This document shows positions 1 through 9,866 of a stretch of 26,238 nt of DNA, one piece after another. The notes under the pieces are model-generated. The model ran no database searches and was not told the DNA's origin. It was given only the letters and a program-made list of their open reading frames with translations. Made by a program: the position numbers and the translations under genes. Every line of letters starts with the position of its first letter. The first letter of the stretch is position 1. Origin of the DNA: Chara braunii. Taxonomy: Eukaryota > Streptophyta > Charophyceae > Charales > Characeae. Location of the stretch: the NCBI GenBank assembly GCA_003427395.1, contig BFEA01000603.1, positions 758,092 to 784,329 on the forward strand, read 5' to 3'.

Positions 1-90
<90 letters not shown>
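1..90. repeat. Compound TC/CA microsatellite
   Basis: A pure TC run fills 1-46 and a CA run fills 47-90. A further GA run lies at about 157-184. These are simple dinucleotide repeats with no coding content, and the apparent Ser/Leu or Arg/Glu reading frames over them are artefacts. Confidence 0.97.
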
Positions 91-92
<2 letters not shown>

Positions 93-152
93 CCGACCTA
101 GAGAGTGCATTCCGTCCCTGTTTTTTGCCAATCAAATGTATACGCCCGCGCG

Positions 153-186
<34 letters not shown>

Positions 187-249
187 TGCAGTTTCTTTTG
201 GCAAATTGAATCTTACAAAGCGATGACAGAGGGGTAGGAGGGGGATTCG

Positions 250-800
250 ATTGGCAATAGAAAGAGACGAAATGCACATCGGAGGAAGGAGGGGGGCCGG
301 AAAGATGAGAGAGGGCCATGGCGGAAGGAGGGGAGGAGAGAGGGTCGAGGAGGAAGAAGGAAGGAGGGAGGAGGGAGGAGAGATGCTCGAGGAGGAAGGG
401 CCAAGGGAGAAAGGAGGGAAGACTCGAGAGGAGGGAGGAAGGAGGGAAGACTCGAGAGGAGGGAGGAAGGAGGGAAGAGTCGAGGAGGGAGGAAGGAGGG
501 AAGAGTCGAGGAGGGAGGGAGGAAGAAGAAGCGCCGAGGGAGGAAGAAGAAGCTCCGAGGGAGGAAGAAGAAGCGCCGAGGGAGGAGGAATGGCTGAGGA
601 AGGACGAAGGGAGAGAGGAGGGAGTGTCGAGGGCCGACGGAGGGACGGAGGAAGGAGGGAGGTGTTCAGGCGTAGCTCGAGTGGAGAAAGGAAGAGGAGC
701 TAGCAGGGAGGGCGGATGGAAGGCAGGGCGAAGGAGAGGGTCCGGCAGAGATCAGACGGAGGGAAGAAAGAACGGTAGGAGGGAGGGCTGAGGTCGAAGA
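250..800. repeat. Purine-rich GGA/GAGGGA minisatellite
   Basis: The plus strand is almost entirely purine for about 550 bases. Inside it are recognisable tandem units: a 26-30 bp GAGGGAGGAAGGAGGGAAGA-type unit with a TCGAG or CTCGAG spacer between about 405 and 515, and a 24 bp unit containing GAAGAAGAAGCGCCGAGG in three copies at about 523-590. Long open frames rich in Arg, Glu and Gly cross it on plus, but they follow from the base composition and show no domain. Such tracts can form triplex or G-quadruplex structures; that is general knowledge and was not tested here. Confidence 0.85.
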
Positions 801-1014
801 AATGTAGACTAACTTGAGTCACCCATCCCGACGAAGGCTCCAGCCGAGACAACGATCAACCAGCAACGCGCAAGCCTTCAGCCATGATTTAGCCCAGCCG
901 TCCAAGTTTCACAGAAGTAGTAGACAATGGCTCAAGTTCCACGTTGCAATAAGTCACGTCGAGGTTCACGTAGCACGTAAGACAATTCACGGAACACCAA
1001 GCTCACTCGCGAGC

Positions 1015-1119
1015 TCAGATTTACGTGGCCAGCACCAATGCGCATAGGACGGAACACGTCGCCCATGCAATGCGGCATAAATTCAGGACGCACCGAGTTA
1101 CGTGCCACAGAGAAGAAAG

Positions 1120-1182
<63 letters not shown>

Positions 1183-1494
1183 AGGGAAGGGAGAGAGAGG
1201 GAAGGGAGAACGAGCCTGGACTTACGTCGCCGGCACCAATGCGCGAAGCACGTAGCTCGTAGGTAGGAGCACGTGACACGTAGCTAGGAGCACGTAGGAT
1301 ATAGCACTAGTTATTCACGTCGCACGAATTTCACGAACACCAATCACGTTGCATGTAGCACAGAGAAGCGAGAAAGAGAGAGAGAGGAGGGAAAGAGTGC
1401 TCAAATTTACGTCGCCAGCACCATTGCACGAGACAGGTAGCACGTTGCACGGTAGGTCGCGTAGGCAAAGCAGCATGGTACGTTGCGTAGGGGG

Positions 1495-1552
<58 letters not shown>
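1015..1552. repeat. Degenerate dispersed repeats alternating with GA microsatellites
   Basis: A unit of about 45 bases beginning TTACGTCGCCAGCACCAATG recurs at about 1019, 1219 and 1404 with mismatches (a weaker version at about 1313). Two of the units are followed by a GA-rich stretch. The perfect GA runs are at about 1124-1179 and 1497-1552. Spacing of about 185-200 bases suggests a decayed tandem satellite whose GA tail expanded. No gene is visible. Confidence 0.7.
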
Positions 1553-1554
<2 letters not shown>

Positions 1555-2196
1555 GCAGGACGGGGAGCGAGGCGATGCCCGACACGCACGGCAACGAAAG
1601 CTGAGACCCTAGGCACGAACTTGGACAAAGCTGAACGACGGCCCGTATGGAAACGGGCCGAGGTACCTGAAGTTGCTTCCGTGCTCTTGGCCGCTGGCAC
1701 TACACGAGCGTGTCGACGGGATCATCGTCTAAAGCTCACTGTCGTGCACCGTCGTCAGTACCCGGATTTTCTACGTCTGTGGGCATACTCACGCTAGGAC
1801 CGTTTTACTCATTTCTGGACGTAATTGCGGTCAGATACAAAGAGGTCTGGCCGTAAATGCGATCACAAGTGTGAGTACGCCCTGACACAGGAAGGAGCGT
1901 TATGTCCAGATGCTGAGCACAACGAAGCCGCCCGCGATGTGGACGCTGTCAATCGATTCAGCGAAACGGTGGATTGTTGGCCGGTTGTGGCCGGCTGAAA
2001 AAACAAAAAAAAGGAGGGTCATTTCGTAATGATAACGAGCGATTTGGGCATGACGGTGGTGCCTGCTGCGTAGTGGGACGGATATGATGCTCATTACCGT
2101 TTTCTTCGTGGGCTGGATGTTCAGTATCAACAGGTCCACTAGACCATCAAGAATAGGCTGGCTATCATCCTTATGAGCAGGAAGTACATATACTCG
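1553..2196. other. No recognisable gene; left flank of the large retroelement
   Basis: Mixed-composition sequence with short open frames on both strands but no domain or convincing codon pattern. It ends where the B2 repeat begins, so I treat it as the sequence next to the left end of the retrotransposon. I see no further repeat in it. Confidence 0.5.
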
Positions 2197-2298
2197 TGTC
2201 CAGGGCTGATCCAGATAAAATAGAGAAAGCACAAACCATGGATGATGCCAGATCACTCAGAAGAGAGTCATAGAGTTGGGCCGCAGGCCCACACACCG
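2197..2298 (-). repeat. Split direct repeat B2 (element 3' end)
   Basis: About 102 bases match 2815-2916 in the same orientation with only about four substitutions. The shared segment starts with TGTCCAGG and ends with GGCCCACACACC on plus. It is separated from A2 by about 23 bases not found in the other copy. In the PAT layout this is the outer B repeat, so 2197 would be the element's 3' terminus. Confidence 0.75.
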
Positions 2299-2321
2299 CG
2301 GAATATCAAGGGTGGGTGGGG

Positions 2322-2814
2322 CGGCTTCGCCAAAATAGGCGATGTGAACGACCTATCCTCCGAGTGTCTGGCTAACTGGCTAGATGTGACGTGCAGATTC
2401 GCTTACGCGATGGGCGCAGCAGCGGCCGGAAGAACTTCAGAGAGTGGGCAGCGCGAATTGACTCAATCTGCTGCGACGGTCCTGCACCGGTGACATATAC
2501 TCTTGCCGCGACTGGAGGCAGTGGAGGTCGGGCCACTGAGGGGCAGCTTCCTGCCGGGTGAGTCCCACTGGCCCCTCCTGTAAAACCGAAGATCCTGGAT
2601 GCGAAGATAATCCCGCCGTTGATCTTAGAAACAGAAAAACTGGTAGGATCGTCGAGAGTCCCAACCGTAGATGATAAAGATCCACTGAAGCGAGAAAACT
2701 GGATAAATGAGAAATGTAATGAATTTCCTGAAGTTGTTGCGTGTCATACAGCTTTGGAGATGAGGCCCTAGGCCGAGTTGCCACCAACCGTGGGACCCGT
2801 TTCTTGGTGAGTTG
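2322..2814 (-). repeat. Split direct repeat A2 (internal copy)
   Basis: About 490 bases match 13756-14252 in the same orientation, with about 30 substitutions and three small indels counted by eye (roughly 93% identity). The right boundary is GGTGAGTTG, directly followed by B1. A minus-strand open frame runs across both A copies, but the high nucleotide identity alone can explain that, so I do not call it a gene. Confidence 0.85.
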
Positions 2815-2916
2815 TTGTCCAGGCCTGATCCAGATAAAATAGAGAAAGCACAAACCATGGATGATGCTAGATCACTCAGGAGAGAGTCATAGAGTTGGAC
2901 CGCAGGCCCACACACC
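2815..2916 (-). repeat. Split direct repeat B1 (inner copy, next to recombinase)
   Basis: Second copy of the 102-base B repeat, abutting A2 with no spacer. It lies about 90 bases before the recombinase reading frame. The A2/B1 junction is what a circular intermediate (B end joined to A start) would look like in PAT-type elements. Confidence 0.75.
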
Positions 2917-3004
2917 TCTTATACCGTCCCGAATCCCCCCATCATCCCACAAATGACTTGTCATCTTGCAGGGAGTGGTGGAACGAGCGGATGAGTGATG
3001 GAAG

Positions 3005-4061
3005 TTGGCGTCAGAAGCGAGCGATGCCGGAAATAGCGGGAGTTACCAGGCAGGTCTGGAGTGGAGCAGCCAATTGATTGAGGAATTTGGCCCAGGGAAG
3101 CGATGGCGGAATGGGATGCGAAAGCTTCTTCTTGGTTTGAATGAGTGGCTTGAGAGAAACGGAGTTGGGAGAAGTTGTATGGCATGCAATGATTTGGATG
3201 TGTTGTCTTTCCTTAGTAGTCAGTGGTTGGTAGAGATAGAGAACAGACGGACTACGGATAATGAGGGAGAGTCGATGGTTTCTCCATCAACTGTTGATGC
3301 TGTTATCAATTGCCTGAGCGAAAGCCTCCGACTGTTGGGACGGGAAGAAGTTGATGATCCATGCCAGAGTGGCAGAGTGAAAATTTTTAAGAAGTCATAC
3401 AGGGAGTATGCGTTGAGTCGTGGCGTAGTTGAGGAATCTGCACGCCCATTAGAGTGGGAGAAACTATTGACAGTGATAAAGTATATTCAAAATAAGGTGA
3501 AGATCTTAAAGAAAATGCGTGAGGCAGAGGCTTATCGAGATGCTGCAATATTCTTGTACCTTTGGGAGAGCTGGCAACGGTGCGGTGAGGGTTTACGGTT
3601 GCAATACAAGGAGATAGATATAGTGAAACAGGAAGTGCGACCAGGGTACACAAAGACTGACAGACATGGAGGTCGATTCCTTATCCGTTTGAAGGAACCC
3701 AATAATGAGGGAGAAACTTTTTTAGGTATTCTTCCATATTTAATTTTAGCATACGAGACTGTAGGTGTAAATGTGCGAAAGGGATACCTATTTCGAGCTG
3801 GAATGGGAAGTAGTGCACTTGGTAGTGGGGCTTTCAATTAGCGGATAGAGAAATGGTTTGGGGAGGCGAGAGTATATTGAAGGTGAGAGTGGTCATAGTT
3901 TTCGGATAGGAGGATTACGAGCAGGAATAGAGGAAGGCTGGAGTTTAGGAGAAATGATACGGCAGGGAAGGGAGGTTGAAAAGGAAGGGGTGGTTACCGT
4001 AATGGGAGTGACTGTTAATGACCAGGAGTTAGGTGGTGAAGAAGATGGCGGAAAGACCTAA
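3005..4061 (+). pseudogene. Tyrosine recombinase of DIRS/Kangaroo-like element (broken)
   Basis: A lambda-integrase-type recombinase would integrate the element's circular DNA. The frame from 3005 has an N-terminal core-binding-like region (about residues 35-85). The catalytic domain has the first catalytic Arg in WESWQRCGEGLRL (codon 3578-3580) and a TKTDRHGGRF strand that may carry the conserved Lys. The HxxR box, GHSFRIGGLRAG, lies in another frame (His 3894-3896, Arg 3903-3905). Lesions are an in-frame TAG at 3839-3841 and a +1 frameshift at about 3880-3890. I see no clear catalytic Tyr after the HxxR box in that frame, so a further break is likely. The start is unresolved: 3005 is a TTG, and a TGA lies just upstream in frame at 2996. 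The gene is convergent with the RT gene and overlaps its 3' end by about 33 bases. Confidence 0.85.
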
Positions 4062-6371
4062 CGTGGCGGGATGAATGCAGGAGTGATGGACTCTTGGGCT
4101 GCGGGTATAGGAAAATTCTGATTTCGGGATAACAAACTTCATGGAGATGTTTAGTGAGAGAATGCGTGGAAGCCAGTTTGCTTTATTAGATGAAGGGTAT
4201 ATGAGTAAGTAATTTGTCGGAGAAAGGGTTGCATGCGACAGAGCTTGGTGGATAAGTGAAGTGGGTGGAAAGAGTCATCTGTAAGGTTCAGATGATAACG
4301 AGTTCCAGTCGTGTGAGAGTGCGTCGATAACAAAGGCTTTAGAAGACCAAGACATAGAGATGAATACAGATAAAGTGTGGTGATTGTCGGAGACGAAGAG
4401 ATCAATGGCTGGTGCTCCTATAGCTGAGAAGATAACATGCCTAACATGGTGGGTGATTCCCCAGTCAGTGTTATCCTCGATTTTAGAGAAATTGTTGGCG
4501 ACGATGTTAAGGGATCTGGGAATCCAAATTGGCGACAGGATGATGTCATGACGAAAAAAGACTGAAGCGATTAAGCGAAGCCAAGGATTGAAAACTGGCT
4601 CAGAGGAACGAAGGTGACTGAGAAGAGCAATGGTTGACTGACTATCTCAAAATAGTCGGATGGATGTAGAGAGAAGAAGATGAGGATGGTTAGATTCAAT
4701 GCAAAGGAATGTTTGAAGCATAGCGTAAAGTTCTCTATGCGTTGAAGAGGTTGGGATCAGATCGTGAGGTAAACATTCATTTAGTGCAAGTGGCAAGGAG
4801 TGCATTGGAGAGATGAGCGCTCCTATTTGAGTAGCGGAAGCATCAATTTGAATTAAGCAAGTTATTTTTCGGATAGTCCAGAGGCGACCAGGGAGGTGAG
4901 GAAGATGGCGAAGCCACCAATGGAGATCTGAAATAAGGTCGTTGGAGATTTAAACTGTTGAGTTCCAGTTGGAAGGGGAGATAGAGTCGAAAAGAGAAGA
5001 AATGAAGAGTGGTGTTGGTAGGAATGTTCTTGTAAGGGAAATAAGTTTTCCTTCAAGCTGAGCTAAATTTCTGTTAGAGGTTGAGGAGTTAGAGATTGAG
5101 TTGATGATTTTAAATATCTTTTCTACCTTGTCTTTTGGAACTCTTATGCGTTTATAGTGTGAGTCAATAGTGAATCCTATAAATCTTATATTTTGGGTCG
5201 GCAGGAAAGTGCATTTGTGGAGACTGAGAAAAAAACCTGGATTGTGCAGGAGTGCCATATAGTTGAAGGTTTGCCAGATAATAAGAGGAAGATTGGGGTT
5301 TGCAAGTGCTGAATCATCTATATAAGAGGTGATGAAGACACGGCGAAACTTAATTTCAGCCATAATTTTCTGCGTAACAGTTGTGAAGATTCAGCAGGCT
5401 GCTGAGATGCCGAAGCAGAGAGTTGTGAATTGGTAATACATGTCATTCAATTTAAAGGCTAGGTAAGGTCTGTGGATTGGGTTAATGAGAATATGATAGT
5501 AGTCATTTTTTATATCGAAACAAGAAAGAAAATCCTGATTTAAAGTATCAGAAATGGGGGCGATAAGATCGTTGATGGTTTCGTAATGGAACTCGGGAAA
5601 AGAGATGAAAAGGTTGACGAATCTGACATCTAAAATAAATCTGGTTTTAGATGAGCTTTCGGTGGTGAAAATTGGGTTGATTACTATCGGCGAAGCAGAA
5701 GGTTCAATGACTTTAGTTGATAGCAGTTGGGATACAGTGGAGGTGATGAAGTCAGAGTGGTGTGGTAAAAGAGAGTGATTGGGGATGGAGGTAGGAGGGG
5801 GGTTCACACATTGAAGTACACGTTTGAACTGGTCTGCTAAATAGACACCCTTTAACATTCTCCGAACCTCAATAATCTTCTTTACTGGGATATGCTTGGT
5901 TCCGACAAAGTTGAGTTGCACGCCATGTCGAATCCATTGAAGGTCAGAGTGTGAGTATCTTCTTGAGGAGGTTGATAACAGTCGAGACCAGTTTGAGAAT
6001 GAGTGAGAAGTTGAGGCGGCGAAGAAGTTATCTGGGTTGCAGGGCCAGAAAAAAAGTTACTGGAGAGCGAAAAGAGAGAGTTGAAGATCCGAAGTAGAAG
6101 GAGGGGTTTCCAAGTTGGAAAGAGTGAGTTGGACTGAAGGAATTGAAAAAGGAGGCAAATTAGTCTGATTTGCGGTAAATGTCTGAAGAGGCTGCTTTGA
6201 CAATGTCGGACGACTTGAAGTTGGTGTCGTGATGAGGACGTTTTGCAATGCGATTGAAGTCATAGCCTCTGTCCAGGGTGTCGTCATACTGCCTCTTCGA
6301 TGATGACTTTTTGTAGTCTTCGGTCTTGACGTGATCTTTTTTCTTGCGATAGCCAGAGGAGTCTCCATCAT
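4029..6371 (-). pseudogene. Reverse transcriptase / RNase H polyprotein (five stop codons)
   Basis: This polyprotein copies element RNA into DNA. In one uninterrupted frame the RT palm block A is SCFDIKNDYYHI (Asp codon 5514-5516), followed by YYQFTTLCFGISAA, then SYIDDSALAN (the YxDD box, Asp-Asp codons 5313-5318). RNase H follows with IDASATQIGALI (Asp 4842-4844), THREL (Glu 4731-4733), DSQST (Asp 4644-4646) and NIVANNFSKIED. The C-terminal DLFVSDNHH...DALSHDWN segment is typical of DIRS polyproteins, which often carry a methyltransferase-like tail. Stops are TAA 6057, TGA 5391, TAA 4950, TGA 4647 and TGA 4275; the frame ends at TAA 4029. The TGA at 5391 falls where related RTs usually have Trp. 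There is no frameshift in 2.3 kb. The ATG at 6371 lies inside the Gag exon in another frame, so Gag and Pol overlap by about 210 bases. Confidence 0.92.
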
Positions 6372-7400
6372 GCTTGAAACTTAAAGATCTGCAGAAAAAA
6401 AAAATAATGATAAGCCCATAACGCAAATGGCGTGGACCTATTAACGATCCAGGGCAAGAATTCTTAATTGGGCGACGGCCTATAAAAGCTTACCTTGATG
6501 CATCTCGTCTTGCGATGCTCAGACAGTAGTTGTACTCGGATCAAATGGTGGGCATTGCTTGCTCCAAGCCCTCCCTGATAGCCTTGTTGGCGATTGATTT
6601 GACATCACTGGGAATTCGGTGATCCACGCAGTCTTTGGCCACAAAATTAAGTCGAGAAGAGAAATCGCTTGACATTGCCTTTTCGAAAGGCCAATGATGG
6701 TAATTAAGGTTGATCGTGAAGAAGCGAATAACTGCTTCCACTTGGTAGTGCCATGCAGGTGCTGAAAACAGTTTGAACCAGGCTTGGAGTTCCTCAAACG
6801 AAGGTGTTGATTTGTGCTCGATACGGAGTTTAATAGCTTGGAGTTCTGAGTTAACTTGTGGTAGAGTTCATTGGATGCTTGACTTTCTTCCTCCTTCTTT
6901 GTTAGTGGTTTTAGGAAGGCCTCCGTTGTAGCCCTTGCTTCTTGCTGTTGCTGGATGAACTGAGCCTTGAGTTCCTCGAACTGCTCCAGAGACACTGTCT
7001 GAGATGCAGAGGTAGAGGAAGTGGCTTGCGTGTTTGGGTGTTGGGGGCGATTGGTGATTGGAGGGGGTTGAGAGGGTGGAGAAGGAAGGTTGATTGGGAA
7101 AGGACGAGGATGGAAGGTTGGTGGGTGATGACTAGTAGAAGGTTGCGGATAGAAAGTAGGTGGAGGATTAGGTGCTTTAATTTTCATGGCCAAAGCATTG
7201 ATTTTGTAATGTGTGTGAGAATTAAGAGGTTGTACTGTAAAAAGAAGTTGATGGTTCTGAGTGATTCCAGGGTTAAGGCAGTTTAGTACTTTAACTGGTA
7301 CGTAAACAAGGGGAAAGACTGGTAGGATGGCAAGGACTTCTGCACCCACAAGTGATTGGGGGATGGTTGCATTAAGATAGGCGAGAAGTAAGGGATCCAT
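6160..7400 (-). pseudogene. Gag-like ORF with intron, frameshifted
   Basis: The likely structural protein lies directly upstream of RT. The frame opens at ATG 7400 (MDPLLLAYLNATIP). A Pro/Ser/Thr-rich segment follows (about residues 70-130), then a Glu/Gln-rich probable coiled coil (LEQFEELKAQFIQQQQEA and onward). A frameshift at about 6850-6860 moves the reading to a second frame, which carries FFTINLNYHHWPFEKAMSSD and NKAIREGLEQAMPTI. A TGA at 6541-6543 interrupts this frame. The frame then crosses a predicted intron (6493-6389) into a Lys/Arg/Asp-rich tail (SLSFKHDGDSSGYRKKKDH and onward) ending at 6160, suitable for nucleic-acid binding. No zinc knuckle is visible. Assignment as Gag rests on position and composition and not on a diagnostic motif. 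Confidence 0.65.
6389..6493 (-). other. Predicted 105-nt spliceosomal intron in the Gag ORF
   Basis: On minus the donor is CATCAAG/GTAAGC at 6493 and the acceptor is a T-rich tract ending TTTCTGCAG/ATCTTT at 6389. Removing it joins two stretches in the same frame (reading ...RRDASR then SLSFKHDG...), while the unspliced sequence contains in-frame stops. Both sites match the spliceosomal consensus closely. Confidence 0.65.
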
Positions 7401-7420
7401 CTGCAAAAAGAAAAGCGGGA
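7401..7420 (-). other. Candidate 3' splice site immediately before the Gag ATG
   Basis: Minus strand reads a pyrimidine-rich tract CCGCTTTTCTTTTTGCAG directly followed by ATGGATCC. This would splice a distant untranslated or coding leader exactly onto the start codon. Possible donors on minus are GTAAGT at about 8467, or GTAAGA at 13584 just inside the right-end repeat. I cannot choose between them. Confidence 0.4.
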
Positions 7421-8085
7421 AGTTACTGAAGTTTTTTTTTTTTTTTTTTTTTNCCCCCCCCCCCAAAGAATCATTGATGATAGTGAAAAAAGTTCCTCTT
7501 CTCATCCCTCCCCCCTCCTTTGTGAAGAATCATTCTTAGAGAGTTTTGAGTAATTAAAAATGATACCTTGAGTTGTAATGAAAATTAAAATTTCCGGTTC
7601 GGTTATTAAAATAAGTTTAGATAGGCTTCTGCTACCATCGAGAAGTCCTGAGTTTGAAAATATTTGAGAAAATTTTTACTTTTCAGTTTTTTTTTTTTTT
7701 TTTTATCAAATAGGAAAACCGAAATGATGCATATAGGTGAATATGTCACAAAATGCCCTGCCCACTTTTCTGCTGTCCTGCCCCCCCCCCCCCTTTTTCT
7801 TTTTTTTAAGATCCTCTAGGAAATGAAAGATTCAGGAAGACAGTGCAAATATGAGAAAAAGGAAAAGGTGAATAATCGCAAGATTGCGCAAAGAGAAAAG
7901 TTGTTGACAAGAAAGGGATTTAAGAGAAATAAGATGAATAAGGTTAAAATAAGCAGAAGGGGGCTAACAAAAAGGTCAGAGAAGACCATTACAACGAAAG
8001 AGTCATCCATTGATTCTGACATCTTCTGCAACAACAAAGAGTGCATCCTGATAGGAACATAATTGACCGAATGCGAGTCTATAAC
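7421..8085. other. Homopolymer-rich spacer, no gene
   Basis: Contains a T tract, a single N and a C tract (about 7432-7464), more T and C tracts near 7688-7704 and 7782-7808, and AT-rich filler. A Lys/Arg-rich frame on plus (7823-8062) has no recognisable domain, and I attribute it to A-rich composition. Confidence 0.5.
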
Positions 8086-8214
8086 TTAGATGGGGATTCC
8101 TTGTTTACTTTGGCTTGCGATGGCAAGAGAGAATAACATCATTCATACAACGAATAAGAATAGCAGGATGCGGAAGCAGAGAGTTCCTAGTGGATTGAGT
8201 GACGAACTTTATAA

Positions 8215-8460
8215 TAGTAGGATGACACGGATTCTGATGGAACAGATAACAGGTTTTGATCCAGGGTTGATACTGCGAGTACCCTTCCTTTCTATTGGTC
8301 AAATTGCGATGCAGAAGTGATGTAGTGCTCTTGATATAACTACAAAAGGAATACCTGATTGAGGCTGATGTTGAAGAGTTCGGATGGGAACAGATAACCA
8401 AGGTTTAATCTGGGATATATACCACCACTGTCCATTTTTTCTGTTGGATCAGATTCTGAT
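8215..8460. repeat. Two diverged tandem copies of a ~150-bp sequence
   Basis: A segment around 8230-8310 (GATGGAACAGATAACAGGTT...GATCCAGGGTTGATA) resembles 8376-8450 (GATGGGAACAGATAACCAAGG...ATCTGGGATATAT...TTCTGTTGGATCAG), each followed by a similar tail. Frames are broken in both copies. I cannot assign an origin. Confidence 0.5.
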
Positions 8461-8517
8461 GACTTACTTTTCTTCTCGTCCCTCCCATATATATGTATAC
8501 TATATATATCTTAATAA

Positions 8518-8576
8518 ACAGAACTGCCCGGTAAACCGTAGGCACAAAGAGAGAAGAGGACAACAAACGAGGGGCT

Positions 8577-8580
<4 letters not shown>
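8518..8580. repeat. Dispersed repeat fragment (hammerhead-element family), copy 1
   Basis: The segment from CAGAACTGCCCGGTAAACCG to AAACGAGGGGCTGTGA closely matches 9800-9867 and its first half matches 24391-24440. It is embedded in AT dinucleotide repeats on both sides (8501-8510 and 8579-8618, with a second AT run at about 8632-8650). This copy stops exactly where the ribozyme sequence begins in the 9.8 kb copy. Confidence 0.8.
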
Positions 8581-8625
<45 letters not shown>

Positions 8626-8659
8626 TATTTATTATATATATATATATATAGTAAAATCG

Positions 8660-9793
8660 GAGTGGCGAAGAATAACATTGAAAATAAGAAAGATTAAAAA
8701 AAAGGTTATTCCGAAGGACAATAAGAGAAAAGTGAAAAGAACCATCGTGAGGGTTGAAATGGGAAAGAGATTCTGAGAAGAGGATTCTGAAGGAGAACTA
8801 CTGCCCAATTGGCGAATCTGAATGTGAAAAAAAGGAGATTGTCGTAAATTGAGATGACTCGATTTTCCATGTTTGCGGGCTAAGTCACCTGCAAAAGACT
8901 AAACCAGCAGATTAAAGTCAGGAGGTGCATCTGAGAAGCTCTTGTTGGCTTTGTTGCTGCACTCGGGTTCTCCTCCTCTTTTTTTTTTTTTTTTTTTTTT
9001 TTAGTTAATGTCTCTTGCATTGATGAGATAAGTGACTTAGTGCTGCTTGAGCAAAGACTGAAGAGGCATGTTTTCCCTTTTTAAGTCGAAAAATTATTAT
9101 GTTTGAAAAAATCTTTGCTGGCAAGTAGGTGATACGATATTCCCCCCATTTTTTATTTTTTTTTTATGCGCGACGGAATGGTTGTTTGCCAGATTGCAAG
9201 TTATGTGAGATAATTGATATGTCTATGAGGTGTGTTTCAATAGCTGGCGAGGAAACTGTACTAGACATTCCCTCCCTTTCTGCCCCTTTTTTTTATATAT
9301 ATATTTATTGCATCTATTTCCCACATATGTTATTCTAACTGATGAAGCACGATTGACTAATTAATAACTAGAAGGAGGGTAGCATTATTAAACATTCGGG
9401 GTGGAAGGAGGATCTGAAAACAACTTGGTGGCCTGATTTTGCTGAACACCTGCCATAAATTATAGGTTTTTTTGTGAATAGAAGTCATTGCCCTAACTGT
9501 ACTTGTCCCATGGTTTTGCATGGTAAGGAGAGAGAGGTAATCGGATGACAAAATACCATGGAATTTTTCTTTCGTTTTTTTTTTTTTTTTTTTTTTTTTT
9601 TAAGCATATATAAAATGGAATAAAAGTGAAGCGAGTAAACGGCTAGTTGTCTATCAATCATAATGATTGATAGCAAGTTGAGTAAGGATAGACAGGGGTG
9701 AAAAGACGAAGATGATAAAGTTTTAGCCCCTACCCCTTTTACTAATTTTTACAAATTATTATTAATATTATATGTATATCTATATATATATAT
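8660..9793. other. AT-rich spacer with T homopolymers, no gene seen
   Basis: T tracts lie at about 8980-9002 and 9578-9601. Short open frames exist on both strands, but none has a domain or exceeds about 70 codons convincingly. Confidence 0.5.
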
Positions 9794-9866
9794 CGTCACA
9801 AACAGAACTGCTCTGTAAAACCGTAGGCAGAGAGAAAGAGAAGAGGACAACAAACGAGGGGCTGTG

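Noticed and set aside
251-791. Two overlapping plus-strand frames of about 150 codons, rich in Arg, Glu and Gly.
   Set aside because: They lie over a purine-only minisatellite; two frames are open at once only because pyrimidine-containing stop codons are rare there.
2437-2853. A minus-strand frame conserved between the two A repeats (2437-2853 and 13926-14453).
   Set aside because: The repeats are about 93% identical, so shared translation is expected. An indel not divisible by three appears inside the aligned region and no domain is present.
6160-6426. A separate small ORF starting at ATG 6426.
   Set aside because: Its first residues come from the predicted intron's poly-T tract. The splice sites and frame continuity make it the last exon of the Gag ORF instead.
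8105-8401. A minus-strand stretch (GGAACTCTCTGCTTCCGCATC) resembling the RT segment around TTLCFGIS at 5405-5430.
   Set aside because: Similarity is limited to about 20 bases, flanking alignment is poor and the frame is broken; it is too weak to call an RT remnant.
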